DNA of 62,859 nucleotides from Spongospora subterranea f. sp. subterranea (taxonomy: Eukaryota > Endomyxa: Phytomyxea > Phytomyxea > Plasmodiophorida). The position numbers and the translations under genes were made by a program. The notes beneath the pieces are model-generated. The model saw only the letters and a program-made list of their open reading frames with translations. It searched no databases and was not told the DNA's origin. Of this stretch, positions 43,062 through 55,799 are shown piece after piece. Positions within the stretch are counted from its first letter, which is position 1, and each line of letters opens with the position of its first letter. The stretch is taken from NCBI GenBank assembly GCA_049724395.1, contig JAUGWO010000230.1:1-62859 (forward strand), given 5' to 3'.

Positions 43062-44076
43062 ATGAATGGAATAACCGGAACCTCGCTCAGGACGGATCAG
43101 CCCCGGCAGATTGGGCTTCGAGTTCGCGTGTCACAGATTCCATCACAAGCAACGGCCAGAGATTTGATACAGTTCTTTAGCGAACATTGTGGACCATCGC
43201 TTGTATGTACGCCAGAACGCCAGATCAACCAAACAGGGTACAATATATTTTAGACTATCAGGTTTATTTGTGGAGTTATTGGAACTTTTTGTTTGTAGGG
43301 TGGCGATATTGGAATTTGCCAGTGATAATGGCTCTCGAGCTGCACTGAAATTGTCGGGATTCAACCTATATAATCAGCAAATTCATGTGGGGTTACCAGA
43401 GACCGATTCGGTATCGCCTGCAGTATCAAATAGTGCAGCGAGGTCGTTTGGTGATATTCATCCCGATCGTCAGATTCACCATATCAATTCCCATTCACAC
43501 CATCATCAACGGGGATATATTCCCCCTCATGATTCTGCCCATAATCACCGCCGATCGTCTCATCCATCGGCATCTCGTGCTGATAATTATCAACAGCGCC
43601 ACCGTCCTCCTGCCGTTCCCGATCAGCATCTCAGGCGTCATGGATCATATTCAAACCGACCTGGGTTATCGCCATCGTCCCGTCGAAATAATCCAGCCAA
43701 GCACCGTCGCGTTGGTCCAGGCTCAGGTCGATCATCACCAGAGCGAGGTCCAAGGTCCAGATCTGACTCCAATGAAACATCGACACCGTCAATTACTCCC
43801 ACCGTTTCTCCACGAAGTTCGTTGCGCCCATTGGTGGCACCTGCACTGGCTCCAGGGCCAGGATTCACGATGCGTTGGGCGTCCACCGGTCGTTGGGCGA
43901 ACGTCGAAGCGTTGCAGGCGCGTCTGTCTCGGATCACGGCCGAGGTCGAGGAATCCAGACGAATGGCCTATCGTGCTCAGACTCGCGTTATCGCTGCCGA
44001 TTTCGAACTCCAAATGAAACGAGCGGAACTTGCTAATATTGATATGAGGTTAGATTTGCTCCGTCCTCCTCTTTGA
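43062..44076 (+). CDS. RRM RNA-binding protein with Arg/Ser/His-rich tail
   Basis: Two exons, 43062-43237 and 43299-44076, joined by a 61-nt intron that keeps frame. An RNA recognition motif spans the junction: LRVRVSQIPSQATARDLIQF (first strand and helix), then VAILEFASDNGSRAALKLSG (the RNP1-like strand and second helix) and the final strand QQIHVGLPE. A low-complexity region of about 130 residues rich in Ser, His, Arg and Pro follows (RSSPERGPRSRSDSN), like SR-type splicing factors. The C-terminus is a helical stretch (EALQARLSRITAEVEESRRM) that is probably a coiled coil. A role in pre-mRNA processing is inferred, but the exact factor is not identified. Confidence 0.75.
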
Positions 44077-44132
44077 TAATGTCTTACACCTTGATATATG
44101 TATATTTCCAACTAAATCAATTATTTTATGTA

Positions 44133-45821
44133 TCATTGGTATTCGTCCCCGATCGTGATGTTGAATGAGCGTTTGACCATGGCGTCGTCATGTGCGAGAT
44201 CGTAGGTTCCTGGACCCGGTATTCCGTTCCCTTTCTCGTTCCCGAACCTCTTCGACCCTGATCGGAATGCTGACACAGCGGCTGGTCGAGGGGGAGGCAA
44301 TTCCTGCTTTAGATACGCCCCTGGACCGGGAAGAGCTTGTTTAGGATTCGTGTCCCGGAACCTTTCAGCTCCGGTTACGAACACTCCTGGAGCGTTTCCA
44401 ATTCGCTTTTTAGGTCTCCATTCGCTAATGGTGCTATAACTGATCGGTGGCGAAACCGCCGAATCCCCTTCCTTTATCTGGAATCGTCTGGCGTGGGATT
44501 GGAACGCAGCCGACGCTCTTCCCGCCTTCAACACCAATTGTCAATGTTCAGACAAGTTCAACAGTATTCACTCCCAACCTTATATCGCGGTTCCGGAAAT
44601 GGATTTGCCACATAGGATCCTGGAGATGGAGTCGAATTCTGCTTTGGCGCCGCAAATCGTTCACTTCCAACGCCAAATCCGGTGCGTTTACTCTTCTTAT
44701 ACTCCTCGAGTTCGGGATCGATTACATTCCTTCTGTCTGGGTCGTAAGATCCTGGTCCTGGGACCTCCTGCCTTGAGATCGTTCCAAATCGCTGTTCGGT
44801 GTTTTGGAACGGCGGCGAGTGTTTGATCCCCAACGTTGCCCTGCGTAGTTTCACATCTGATGCCGTTTTGAAAGACGACTGCGGCTGAATGTCGTAAGAT
44901 CCAACTCCAGGAATGTCATTCCTAGATATTGACATTCGCTCAGACGACCTTGAAAATACCTGTCAGATAACGCCCATTAGAATATCCATTCTGATGTCGG
45001 ATAAACCGAACCTGTTTCGACTTGGGCAGGCGAGTTTCAGGTCTCATGATAGGCCATGGATCGTACTGCCCCGGAGCAGGAAGCGATTTTCTCTCAATAT
45101 CTTCATCGGGAAATCGGTTGGTGGTCGACGCAAACGCCATTGAAGGACGAACATTGTCTGGATCGATCCATTGTTTATGAGCCAGATGTGATAAAGGCGT
45201 CTCGGTTCTCGTTGGCAACGTGCTGCGTTTGCTTTTCGTCCTGCCGAAATCACAGGTCCTGATTACGCGAAGGGCCGTGTCGTCGACGTTATAATCGCCA
45301 GGACCGGCCACATCCTGACCGACACCGGTGCGTTCCTCAACAGGTGCAGAACGGGATTCCAGATCTCCCCGTTCGTTCTGCAGATATCCATGCGACTGGC
45401 ATCGTGCCGGGATCGACGGCGCCGTACTTGCTCGAACCCATTTCACGGCCGGCTGACGCCGAATTACCATCGATTTGACATTGCGCTGATTCTTCATCGT
45501 TGTCCAGTCACGATGAACCAGACAGGAAACCGGCTCGTTCGCATTGCTACGATCCCGGAAACGAGCCGATGTTGACGCAAAGGCACTGGTGGCAGCTTTC
45601 CGTTTCGAGGCGTTTTGTTCAAATACCGGAAGGTAAGAACCGGGTCCAGGGACATCCAATCCATGGGAATCACCTTGTAACCGAGCTGATGTTGAGTTAA
45701 ATGGAGCCATTCTCGGGCTGGAACGGATCCATGTTGATCGGGCGATATTGTACGATCCGGGACCCGTGGCCGGATTTCCTCCAGGATTATGGAACCGGGG
45801 TGCCCTAAATACAAACGCCAT
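44133..45821 (-). CDS. Sperm-tail PG-rich (SHIPPO) repeat protein, flagellar
   Basis: Minus-strand exons encode a Pro/Gly-rich protein with at least nine SHIPPO-type repeats. Cores include ATGPGSYNIA near the N-terminus, then DVPGPGSYLP, VAGPGDYNVD, APGQYDPWPI, GVGSYDIQPQ, VPGPGSYDPD, PSPGSYVANP, LPGPGAYLKQ and IPGPGTYDLA near the C-terminus. Such proteins (STPG, CFAP/ODF3-like) lie along axonemal microtubules. The start MAFVFRAPRFHNPGG at 45821 is typical. Frame changes near 45500, 44938 and 44550 need introns that I did not fix exactly. The stop is at 44133. Repeats continue across the frame changes, supporting a single gene. Confidence 0.8.
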
Positions 45822-45993
45822 GATCGCTAATTATTGTCCATCGGCCATCGAGCGATGATCTTGCAACAAGGGTGGTGTTCAGGAAAAAGGAATAATGCCA
45901 AGCATAATCTAATCTACCACAGGGTACACCCTCCTGATCCTTTCACATTTTATTCGGAAGGACAAGGTCAAATAAAAAAAATAACTAATCAAT

Positions 45994-47810
45994 TCAATCG
46001 GTTTTTACATGTATTGATGGGGTGGACATCGCACCGATAGCGGCGACTACATAATTTGGTAAATACAGGAGGAATACTAAAGGGTAAATGAGGTTGTCAG
46101 ATGTGGCGATCCTGGTGAGGAATGCGTAAACTAAGTTGCTAACTGAGAGATCGAACACGATCGACGCAGATAGTAGTGGTAATATTGGAGAGCAGAACAT
46201 CAGCAAAAAGTATATTACGAACATGCCCAGATCTCTGATTTGAAGGCTGTACTAGAACTAATGGAACTGTGGCGAATATACAGCAGAAAGTAGATGCGTA
46301 ATGGACAATTGAAAAAGGAAGAATCACTATAAATGAACTACAAGACAGAAATGCCTGCAACCACACCCAGGACGGACCTTTGGGCAAGACCGAGTACACA
46401 GCAAAACTAATAGTTATGATAACAATCCAAGACGAAAGAATTAATAGGAGAGAGGAAGCACCAAGTAATACTGGGACGTAATAGAGACAAGAAGATGCCA
46501 TCAATACCAACGAAAAAGTCTGCCATGCAGGAGCAAGAGGGGATGCCGGTAATATTGTGGGCAAACGTTGAAGCGTACACAACGGCCATGATGATCCGAT
46601 TATCAGAAGCGACCAGTAAAAGGAAACAAACGTTGTGAGCGTAGTTGACGATGTCAAAATATAGAGGAACACTGAATGGTGCAACTTCTCGATAAGGTTG
46701 CTGAATGCCCGGATCATCTCCTCAGATGCATGAACTAAGGAAATGAATGATGAGGTCATTACCGTGCCTTCCGTTGATACTTCAGTAGCTGTTAAACTAA
46801 CTGCATCAATGTTGTAGTCAATAAATGGGCCATGCAGGCCACTATGCATCCCAGAAATTGAATCAGCCAGAAACCGAAACATTGGGCGCCATGTATTTAG
46901 CCATGGGAGGAAACTCGTTGATCTCTGCAACAAGTCACTGGAATAGAGATCGGCTATAGTCAGAGGGATATTATGCTGTTGGAGCATGTATTGCACAATG
47001 GCAACAACATCGAAATTCGCCAAAACACCCTGAGAATTCCCGGAGGAAATAGTGATGGCTTTGAATGAGGCGGCCGGAGGAAGATCGAGAATAAAAGCGC
47101 AGCGTAACGCCCCCGCCCTTGCAAGAGGAAGATCTTTTGCTTTGAAGGGGTTTAAATACGTCGAATGATAGGCATCAATCCATGTTTTGATTAACTCAGG
47201 ACGATCGTGAGGAATGCAGATCAGAATCACATCTTTCGCCAACCACTTCACATTCCTTAGGAATTTGATCAGCGCAACCGCAACGTGAAGACCAGAAATA
47301 TGACCGGGTTTGGGCTCATAATATGGAACAACGAGAGCAATAGAATCTTCACCGTTCGACCTACGTGAACGGAGTATCGAGTACACCAAATCCTTCTCAA
47401 ACGTCCTCACCTGATTCGATTCGTTAATTAAGTATTGAAATAGAATGCAATAATCCGAGTACAGTAATGCTAGGGGTATTAAATGACTCCATAAACCAGG
47501 ATTGTAAGGCCTCCGCTGACGAGTTTCTTGGGGACTTTAGACTCAGATCCTGTCTGATATCAATAGGTGTTGCTGACGTCTGCACAGAATGGACGATAAA
47601 TGCGTTTTCATCGACATAGAAGTCCTGCGATACGAACGGCAGGAGGGCGATGTACGCCACGCCTACCAAAAGCGACAATGGCAAATACCATGAGATCGAA
47701 ATTCGTTGAAGGAATTCGACATTGATTGGCGCATGAAGCATGGACAGTCTGTATCTTTCGTTTTGCCAATACCGACGAAAACCCCCACCACCTTTCCCTG
47801 AATATATCAA
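45994..47810 (-). CDS. GPAA1: GPI transamidase subunit GAA1/GPAA1
   Basis: GPAA1 sits in the ER membrane in the complex that attaches GPI anchors to proteins. The first exon encodes a cytosolic N-terminus and a signal-anchor helix (SISWYLPLSLLVGVAYIALL) followed by FVSQDFYVDENAF. A 52-nt intron (47411-47462) leads into VRTFEKDLVYSILRSRRSNG. The luminal peptidase-like domain follows, with ALIKFLRNVKWLAKDVILIC and DRPELIKTWIDAYH (in the human protein GQIYWAKDIIFLV ... EAWLEAYHD). Then come HGPFIDYNIDAVSL and a membrane region of about six hydrophobic helices. The last exon near 45994-46224 (VFLLYLPNYVVAAIGAM) lies in a different frame, so an intron or slip near 46200-46250 remains unresolved. 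Confidence 0.8.
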
Positions 47811-48054
47811 ATAATAATGATCAATTATTGATATTTAAGTGCCATTGTCATCTGATTAAGTGCGCCAGTCACATTTCTTGACGCCAAACACTTGACATTC
47901 GTGACTGCGGACAAAATGGATCTGAATAAAATTGCGCAGTAGTTGAGTCGGTGTTTGCGATTGGCGGCAATTGGAATAAGAGGAGGTGATTACAAGTTGG
48001 GGATCGAAGGGGACAATAATAATGCCCGATAGGTAATGGGTAATGCACGATCGA
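47811..48054. other. Divergent promoter region between GPAA1 and ADA2
   Basis: About 245 bp separate the two divergent start codons. It probably holds both promoters; no specific element stands out. Confidence 0.5.
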
Positions 48055-49929
48055 ATGGCGACCCCGTCTGACCGCGGTCTTAGTCGGGATCATAAGCGAC
48101 AGCTAAGAAATAGTGCCCCGCTGCCGTTTAAACCGGAAGAGGAAGGCGCCCCCCCGCCTGAACCTGAAGAGCCTTCTTCCGCACCAGCAAAAAAGCGTAG
48201 GAGATGTTTTATTTTATAATCAGCTCGTGCTAATGCGGTTTTAGCTCACGCCAACCGTTATGAATGCGATTATTGTCGAAAAGACATCACGGTTTCCGTC
48301 AGAATTCGCTGTGCTGAATGTGCGGATTTCGATCTCTGCGTTGAATGTTTCTCAATGGGAGTGGAAGTTCTAACGCATAAGAATGACCATGCATATCGTG
48401 TTATTGAACACATCAGTGAACCCATTTTCGATCGCGATTGGGGTGCCGATGAGGAGAGACTATTGCTTGAGGGAATTCTGGTTTTCGGATTCGGCAATTG
48501 GCAAGATATTGCAGAATATGTTGCCACAAAATCTCGCCAGAAATGCCAGGCACATTATAATGCAGTTTACCTTTCGGGCTCAACTGCTCCACTGCCAAAT
48601 ATGGACGCACCTTTGATTGACTTCAAGGTCCGTTTGGCACCTGTCGTATAGTGTTTGAATTTCCCTGAAATGATGCCTTTATAGGATTATCGTAAAGAAG
48701 ATCCAGCCAGTGTGGCGGTCGACCGTCGATTATCCATTTTGAATGTCCCATTGGAAATCAGCTCAGGAGAAAGTAAAAGTGGCACACCAGCCAAGCCTGT
48801 GCCAGTGGTGTCAACCCAAAAATCTCAGGATACGAGTCTCGCTAGAATGATCGGATTTGTCCCCAAACGAGGTTTTTATTCGCCATGTGTTTAGCTTGAC
48901 GTTGTTGAAACTTTTTTCAGGGGATTTTGACACGGAACACGATAATGAAGCGGAGAAGTATCTATCTGATATGGAATTTTTGCCAGAAGATACTCCTGAG
49001 GAGCGTCGCTTAAAGCTTGATGTTATCGCAATTTATAACCGCACACTTGACGAAAGGCAGCGTAGGAAAGATTTCATCATCGACCGCGAATTGCTTCTTC
49101 CTTGTGTTAGTTTTGAATTGTTTTTCTACTGCCCAAAGTTTTGAACTGCTGTGTGTAGACTCGAAAACGCACCAGGGAAGAACGAGAGATTTGTCAGAAT
49201 ATGGCTTGCTTCGCCAGATTCCACACCAAAGAAGAGCACAATAACTTTATACAGGGTCAGATGTGGCCCGCTGGTGTTTTTGGCTGCTCTCATTTTCAAA
49301 GTAGGGTTGTTAAACGAACATAGGCTCAGAAAGCGGATTGAGCAGCTACAAGAGCACCGGCTGATGGGAATACGTACCCTCGCTGAAAGTGTTCAGTATG
49401 AGAGCGAAAAGAAAAAGCGGGAAGTAAACAAGTCTTTGAGGAAAGATAAAGAAAAATGCGACTATCTTTATTCAACACCAAGAACGGTTTGTGATGAGGC
49501 ATTTCTTTTTTCAGTTGATATTTTTTCAACCGACACTTTCAGGTCACATCGGTGAGGCGGAGGCGTTCGATGGTGGATTCAGAATGCGGAGAAGCCGCGC
49601 GTCCTGTACAAGATGATTTAGGAGAGAGTGCTCCTTCTGCGTGGAATATTGATCCATCAATGGAAGGTTATAGTTCTTTATCTGAATTGGAGGTTCGACT
49701 ATGCCAGAGGATGCACTTGTTTCCCAGTCAATTTATTGCAATCAAAGAACGTCTGGTCATAGAAAGCTTCAAAAGGGGATTTCTAGATCCAAATGCTCCC
49801 AAAAAGCAGTTAATCCGTATCGACGTCAATAAGACCGACCGAATTTTCGATCTATTCGTATCGACTGGCTGGGATATGAATACTGAGGCAATCGCTGCCT
49901 TATCTGCGAACGACAAATTGCCCAGTTAA
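48055..49929 (+). CDS. ADA2: Transcriptional adaptor ADA2 (SAGA-type complexes)
   Basis: ADA2 links the GCN5 acetyltransferase to SAGA/ADA complexes. Seven exons: 48055-48205, 48245-48627, 48685-48871, 48921-49105, 49159-49255, 49305-49486 and 49543-49929, all with GT-AG introns of 39-57 nt in phase. Domains in order are a ZZ zinc finger ([25 protein letters not shown]), a SANT domain ([20 protein letters not shown], ending [11 protein letters not shown]) and the ADA2 core ([47 protein letters not shown]). A C-terminal SWIRM domain ([35 protein letters not shown]) ends the protein. All expected parts are present and the gene looks functional. Confidence 0.93.
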
Positions 49930-50020
49930 TATATAAATGTACCAACGATAATTTATTATTCAAGTTTATGGTTTCTTCAGCAGTTTGACTGTTGAAGGTT
50001 TTCCCAATGAGATGTGGGTA

Positions 50021-51287
50021 TTACATTGTTTGCAACCACTGGTTCGATCGTCTGCCAGCCTCAACCATGGCCATTGCCTCCTCAACAATCTCGATCGTTA
50101 GGCCTCGATAACGTGATTGCTGCCGTAATTCCGCCAGCAATTTACTCGATGGAACCTGGAAATTGACGTTATCGATCAACAACTAGCGTTGTTGGTGAGG
50201 TTGATGTACCATGGCTGAGGATTCCGACAGCATATGCTCAATGGTCGGAAGAACGTACTGAGCGTCGAGCCGCCGATATGAATCTCGTCCAGAGCATGTC
50301 TGAATTAGCAATCCACGAGCAACACATTGGTTCACGATTCGGGCCAACAACTACAGTAGGAAGAATTAGATTTACAATCGAACGGTTTCTGGAGCCGTTT
50401 CCAACCAGAGCTGTGTCCTGAGACGAAACAGACGAGCGAGGAAAAAGCCGTTTCGCTGACTGAATAAAGGCACCGTTCTGACACAAACTTGAAAACGGCA
50501 CCTCATTATCACCTGAAAATAACTCCATAATATCGAGTTGTAATCGTTCATAGGGGTCTCTAATAGAGCCGCGTCAGATTTCGATTGATATTCGGGATCA
50601 GGTCGGGGAGCATTACTGGATATGTTCCCTATCTGCATTGTCGTAATCTGAGGCTGACACCTGTAAATCATGAGCCAGCTTATCGGCAACATCATCCGGT
50701 AGGCGATATAGATTATCGTGTAGATCGATAACCTGAGCGCAATGAAGCAGTTCCACATTGGGGTCAACGACAACACCTTTACAAACATATCATGATCGTG
50801 AACGAAAAAACAGATTTCGTATTAGAAACCTACTCCAAGATAAAATTTGCACTTGACGTTCTTCACGAAATGTCGAAAGTTTTCCATAGATCTGAACCAG
50901 TTTTCCGAGTTCTAATTCAGTGGACGATGGGCGGTCGTTGAACCATCGTGTAGCCAATATGATGCCCGTTCCATCATCGACCATGACATTGACATTGGTC
51001 GCGTGCAAGCGAAGATCGACAACGACGCCCAATATGCAGACGCGGTGGATGGGATGGCGATATAAAGCGTAGCTCTGACCAGGATGGGCGGGGAACTCGC
51101 CCAGACGACTGATATCACCAATGAACAGCCTTATATAGGACCAATACAGCGATTCTAGTCCCCAATATGAGCAAGCCAGATCGCCGCCGCCACCGATATC
51201 ATCGCCCATTCGGGACTTTACCGACACAATGGCGAAAACATCTGTTCCGGATATAGTCCGAGTGGCGAGTGGCGACATGAGATTCAT
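50021..51287 (-). CDS. STN1: CST telomere complex subunit STN1
   Basis: STN1 is the RPA2-like OB-fold subunit of CST, which caps telomeres and recruits primase-polymerase alpha. From the ATG at 51287, YWGLESLYWSYIRLFIGDIS matches the WGLDP.F.AF.KL.I.DI start of human STN1. HPIHRVCILGVVVDLR follows, then the OB core NVMVDDGTGIILATRWF and the KLVQIYGKLSTFREERQVQI strand. Past a 57-nt intron (50777-50833) comes VDPNVELLHCAQVIDLHDNLY. A winged-helix C-terminus follows: LLARIVNQCVARGLLIQT, then DSYRRLDAQYVLPTIEHML. The last exon ends RSNQWLQTM with its stop at 50021-50023. Two junctions require introns of 28 nt (50633-50660) and 25 nt (50351-50375). Confidence 0.85.
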
Positions 51288-52142
51288 TCGATATAACACC
51301 CAATTAACAATATCGGGGATATGACAAGAATCACATAAACAATTCTGATTTCTGTCATGGAATCGTTTGGTTTTGTGTGTTTCTGCACGTTATATTTCAA
51401 TAGTTTTACAGAGGCGACGCCTGTCGTGTGAAGATAGGATACGGAATCCGCCTTGATGTGGGTTTGAGTTAGAATCACAACAACAAAACAGTGATGGATC
51501 TTCCATAATTGATGGGTCGTTTTCAGAGTCGATATTCGAGTTTTCTATCTGGTCCAGCAATCAGAACACTGCAAATATGTGTCAGTCAATTAAACAGTTC
51601 ATCATGTTATAGACTGTGAATTGCTCTTTCACAAGTTTCACAGTGATCAGGTATTATTTCTCAAAGAGTAAATCCTGAACCGATATCGTCCTCAGTTGAC
51701 CTTGATGTGACAGAGTTAATCCCAAATGGCAGTTAAAATCAGGTGATCGCCATATTTCATGGGTTATAACTCTGGAGATCATGTCCAGATTCTCTCCAGA
51801 TGTGATCTCACCCAATCTGCTCCCTATTTGTCTGCGCTTCTTATGGCTTAAGTTCCTCTCGTGGCTAATCCTTTATCATGTCGTTGTAGTAGAGTGCGTT
51901 TCCAGTTCACTTTGTCCCACGAGTAGAGGTCAGAAATCAGGAAACAGTTGATATTGATTCTGATCCATTATTTGATGATGTATTAGGTCAAGGTGTGCTA
52001 CTTTTGCTTATCTCTATTCAATCCAATCATCAAGAGATATCCTGCTGTTCGATACGCTAGCCCAATAATGATCATATTGACGATATCCTCATTAACCGCA
52101 GATAGATCATATCTGACCACCAATCACCATCAGTGATTATGA
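51288..52142. other. Intergenic stretch between STN1 and the ABCG transporter
   Basis: AT-rich, with GATCATC-type simple motifs. A 64-aa minus ORF at 51284-51478 has one hydrophobic segment but overlaps the STN1 start and is probably chance. Confidence 0.5.
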
Positions 52143-55100
52143 TCAGATCAACACCCCCGTTATTCCATCAATACCCGAATGACACAGCATTATACTCCAT
52201 ATCGTATATCCCTTGATACTTATCCCACGAAAGCGCATCTGACAGATTATTACAATCGCAATGATCATCATCAAAAATGGATTACATTGTGCTTCTGCCG
52301 CCCATCGATTAGGGCCAATATTATATATGAATATGATCCCCCATTGTCTAGCCTGTTCATATCGATAAGAAAGACACCTCATTTCGTTTAAACAACATTG
52401 GGAGGTGGTTTGAGAATGTCTGGGTTTGGGAAATACCTTTGTAAGAGGTGGTCCATATCCACAGAATACAGACATGAATAGGCCAACGATAACCGCAATC
52501 AGACCAGTATTCCTCCGTTTGGCCAACATTGATATCACACAAGCGACACCATAAACACCAAATACATTGAGGAAGAACAATACGAACTGATATCCGATAC
52601 TATAGGTCGGTCGAGCGAGAATATAAAATATCGCTGTGAAGTGGGCGGACGATAGCGATATTCTATACAGGGAGGCGATGGTTTTACCCTGAACAATGTG
52701 TTGATTGGGGTGGAACGGGCGGTTTTGAACGAACGGGGCCGTACAATATAATAGGCGATTGGGGATTGACCAGACGCCGCTTCTCTCCAATAGATGTGCT
52801 TCTCTTCACCGAATACCTGTACACCAGATGGAGCTGCAGATAACGCCACCGCTATTCCACCCAACATACAATCTGTCGAAAAACACCAATTTCCCTTTAA
52901 TTTGAGTAGATAACTGAAATCGAAAGCAAATCACCAAGACATTTGATGAACGTTGTTCCCTGACGATAAATGTGGTGTTGTGAATCTGTTTGTTGAGATG
53001 ACTGACATAGAGCAACGGTCCATTGAGTTGGTGTTCTCGATAATGATGTATATGGTGATATCAGTAATCCATTATAGGATTCCTGACCTTGACCCGATGA
53101 TATTCCCAGCAACGCCCCCGCCAGAAGACCTGTCAATATCTCCAGGAATATCGGGGCCATCGATCGCGATTGCTGCAACACCGATCGGTGATGGCATTGG
53201 ATCATCTGCCGGAGATATGACGCGCCACGAGATCTGGCTGCCTTCATCATCGCCATCGGATCGATCCTATCCTTGACATTATCACCAGGTAAACACATCT
53301 GCCGATTACAATAATCCACAAGTTCATCTGTGGTTATCGGCGCCAATCCGTCTTTGCGTTTTCCACGTCCAGATAATAGATCCATGAATAGATCAGCCGG
53401 ATTGGTATTAGATGGGAATACAGCCCCAAACGTCTCAAAATACGGTAGAGCCTGTTTAACAGGGCCAAAATAGGCGGTTCGTCCACCTGGAACTAGCATT
53501 AGAATATCGTCGAATTTCTCGAAGATTTCAATTCGGGGCTGATGAATGACGGCGACAACGGTCAAACCGAACTTGGAGAACGACCTCAGAATCTGAATAA
53601 CATCTAGAGCTCCTGTTGAATCCAGACCAGATGTTGGCTCGTCTAGGAATATGGCATTGGGCAATGTAACCAACTCCATGGCGATATTCACCCGTTTCCG
53701 TTGCCCACCAGATATTCCTCGCCTGGTCTCGTCCCCGATGAACGAATGCGCCACCTTTGTTAGGCTGCAGATCGGGGTTAGAACAGGGGCGTTGGATTGG
53801 GATCAGGATTGTCCACCTTAGCGATTGGAGAACACGATCAACGTGCGCGTCAATATCGGCAGATCGCCAATGTTTCGGCAATCGCGTACGAGCTGAATGA
53901 AGAACGACTTCACGAACCGTTAAATCCCTGTGCATTATATCGTCCTAAAACAGATATCAATCAGTTGGTGAACCCCAAACGATAACAACCGCATTATAAT
54001 CGTATTACTTGAGGAACATATCCAACAAGCGCCTTGTAAATGCTCATTTCCGTCGTCAAACCGTTGATCTTCAGATCCCCACCAGTTCTTTTCACTTTTC
54101 CCATCAACGCGCTCATAAACGTCGTTTCTACAGACACCACAAATGATCTGAATATGTCCCTATTTCGGGTTAATATCCATTATTACTTCCAGCACCAGAT
54201 GGGCCCATTATAGCTGTCATTCGCCCAGACAGAATTTCTCCAGATATCCCCTGTAGTATCGGTTGTCCATTTGCCAGGTTCACCCTCAGTTCCTTAAACT
54301 GAAAGTCCATTTTCATATTGTTATGATTGGAGAAACAGGAAGACACGGAATCGAGTATATTCTCGCCCACAATCGTGGCATTTGTAGACACTCCCACGCT
54401 TGGCGAAGCGTTGTTGATAAAGACAGACCTGACTCGTGGTATTTTTGGGGTTTCCGTTATATTGGCTGATGGAGCTGGGAAAATGGTCAGATATTTACTG
54501 GCGATAAATACCCGTCGTAGGCAAACAGGGAGAATATCTGTAAATGGTAATCCAGCACGACGTAGCTCATATCGACGACGGAGAACAAACATGAACCCGA
54601 GTAGGATATCCAGTAGGATTATGATCAACAGCAGACCAAAATGAGTCTCCTTGATCGACCCGATTGGACAGGATGAAAGAAATTGGCACTTATTGGGTTG
54701 ATGGGTTCCTGTTAGGCAATAATACCCTTGTGGGCTATGGAGATGGGGTTCAGATCAACGGGAGGCGCTCAATGATGATGAGAATATTACCAGGGGAGCA
54801 TTGTGTAAGGATCGGGGCAATAGAACCCAGGAAGACATGGGATTGGCTCAAACCGACCCTGAGGCTGTCGAGAATTATAACCGGGGTGAACAATGGATTG
54901 ATCACGAGTGGAATACCAGACAGATCTCGTGGCCTTCAAGGCGTTTATATAAACAATAGACACTGGGTGGACAGGCAACAGAATAGGTGATGGGGTTTGA
55001 TTGATTTGAGATAGGGACAGAAGAACCCGCTTGGACAATGGACAGGTTGAGTTGAGTTGAGTATATCATATCCAACAGGTTGATTAGGGGACTATATATC

Positions 55101-55284
55101 ATTGGGATCAGTAATAATTAGGGGATGATCATCGCCATCTCACCATAAAACACCCATATCCTGATCGATCATTGGGAATAACAGGTAGGGACTCTATCGC
55201 AGGAACAACCCATTTCTGCCCTCGTATTGGGGGATTGTTAGCGAAGAAATTATTGCTCAGCTCAACGTGTTCAGAAAAGCTCAT
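52143..55284 (-). CDS. ABCG half transporter with Cys-rich luminal N-terminus (ABCG24/ADP1 type)
   Basis: From about 55284 the minus strand encodes an extracellular region with repeated C-P-x-G-[FY]-x-C modules (VHCPSGFFCP, PCLPGFYCPDP, PCPQGYYC, CPIGSIKE). A membrane helix follows (GLLLIIILLDILLGFMFVL). Next is the ATPase domain, with Walker A GPSGAGKTTF assembled across an intron at 54129-54186 and the signature ISGGQRKRVNIAMELV. Walker B is FLDEPTSGLDS and the H-loop AVIHQP. The C-terminal membrane domain includes YQFVLFFLNVFGVYGVACVI and IAVIVGLFMSVFCGYGPPL. This order marks the plant ABCG24/28 and yeast Adp1 group; substrate unknown. Many short introns interrupt the gene. One apparent one-base slip lies in the luminal region near 54985. 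Confidence 0.8.
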
Positions 55285-55799
55285 TTAATAATTGAGATGA
55301 CCTGTTTATCAACCTGACCGATCCTCCAGAGGTACCCTGGCACTCTCTTCATCTAGTGCCCCAGGTCAAACCAACAACAATCATTCAAGGGGCGACGACA
55401 GACCCATATGTGGAACGGGGAACGGTCGGGGGAACGATTGTCATCAGTGTTTATCAGTATTATAACTGATAAGATGGGTATTGTTCTGCTGATTGACATT
55501 CAACAAACTATTGAGTAAAATGATGACGACTGGGATTTATTGATATCAATAGCTGTCAGTGACGATTGATAGAATTGTTTGATTAAATGGATTATTTTCT
55601 GGTGGATGTTTAAAATATCGGTGGAAACTATGTCAATCGGCAGGTTTCATGTTGACCGATGGATGGGTGAGTCCTTAATGTGTTCCTGCTTGATCATTAA
55701 AATGAGTGTCTGTTCATCACACGAGATATAAATATTTTTGGAACGCCAATGTCAAAAGTCATACTATCATTCGAAAGCCCTTTGATGATCAAGGTTTAC
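55285..55799. other. Intergenic, no gene seen
   Basis: Between the ABCG start and a decayed coding stretch; nothing supported. Confidence 0.5.

Noticed and set aside
43385-44017. 210-aa plus ORF and minus ORFs inside the RRM gene
   Set aside because: Alternative frames of a low-complexity Ser/Arg/His region; only the RRM frame is protein-like and splices correctly.
51284-51478. Small one-helix membrane protein ORF
   Set aside because: It overlaps the STN1 start region, is only 64 codons long and has AT-rich composition that easily yields hydrophobic chance ORFs.
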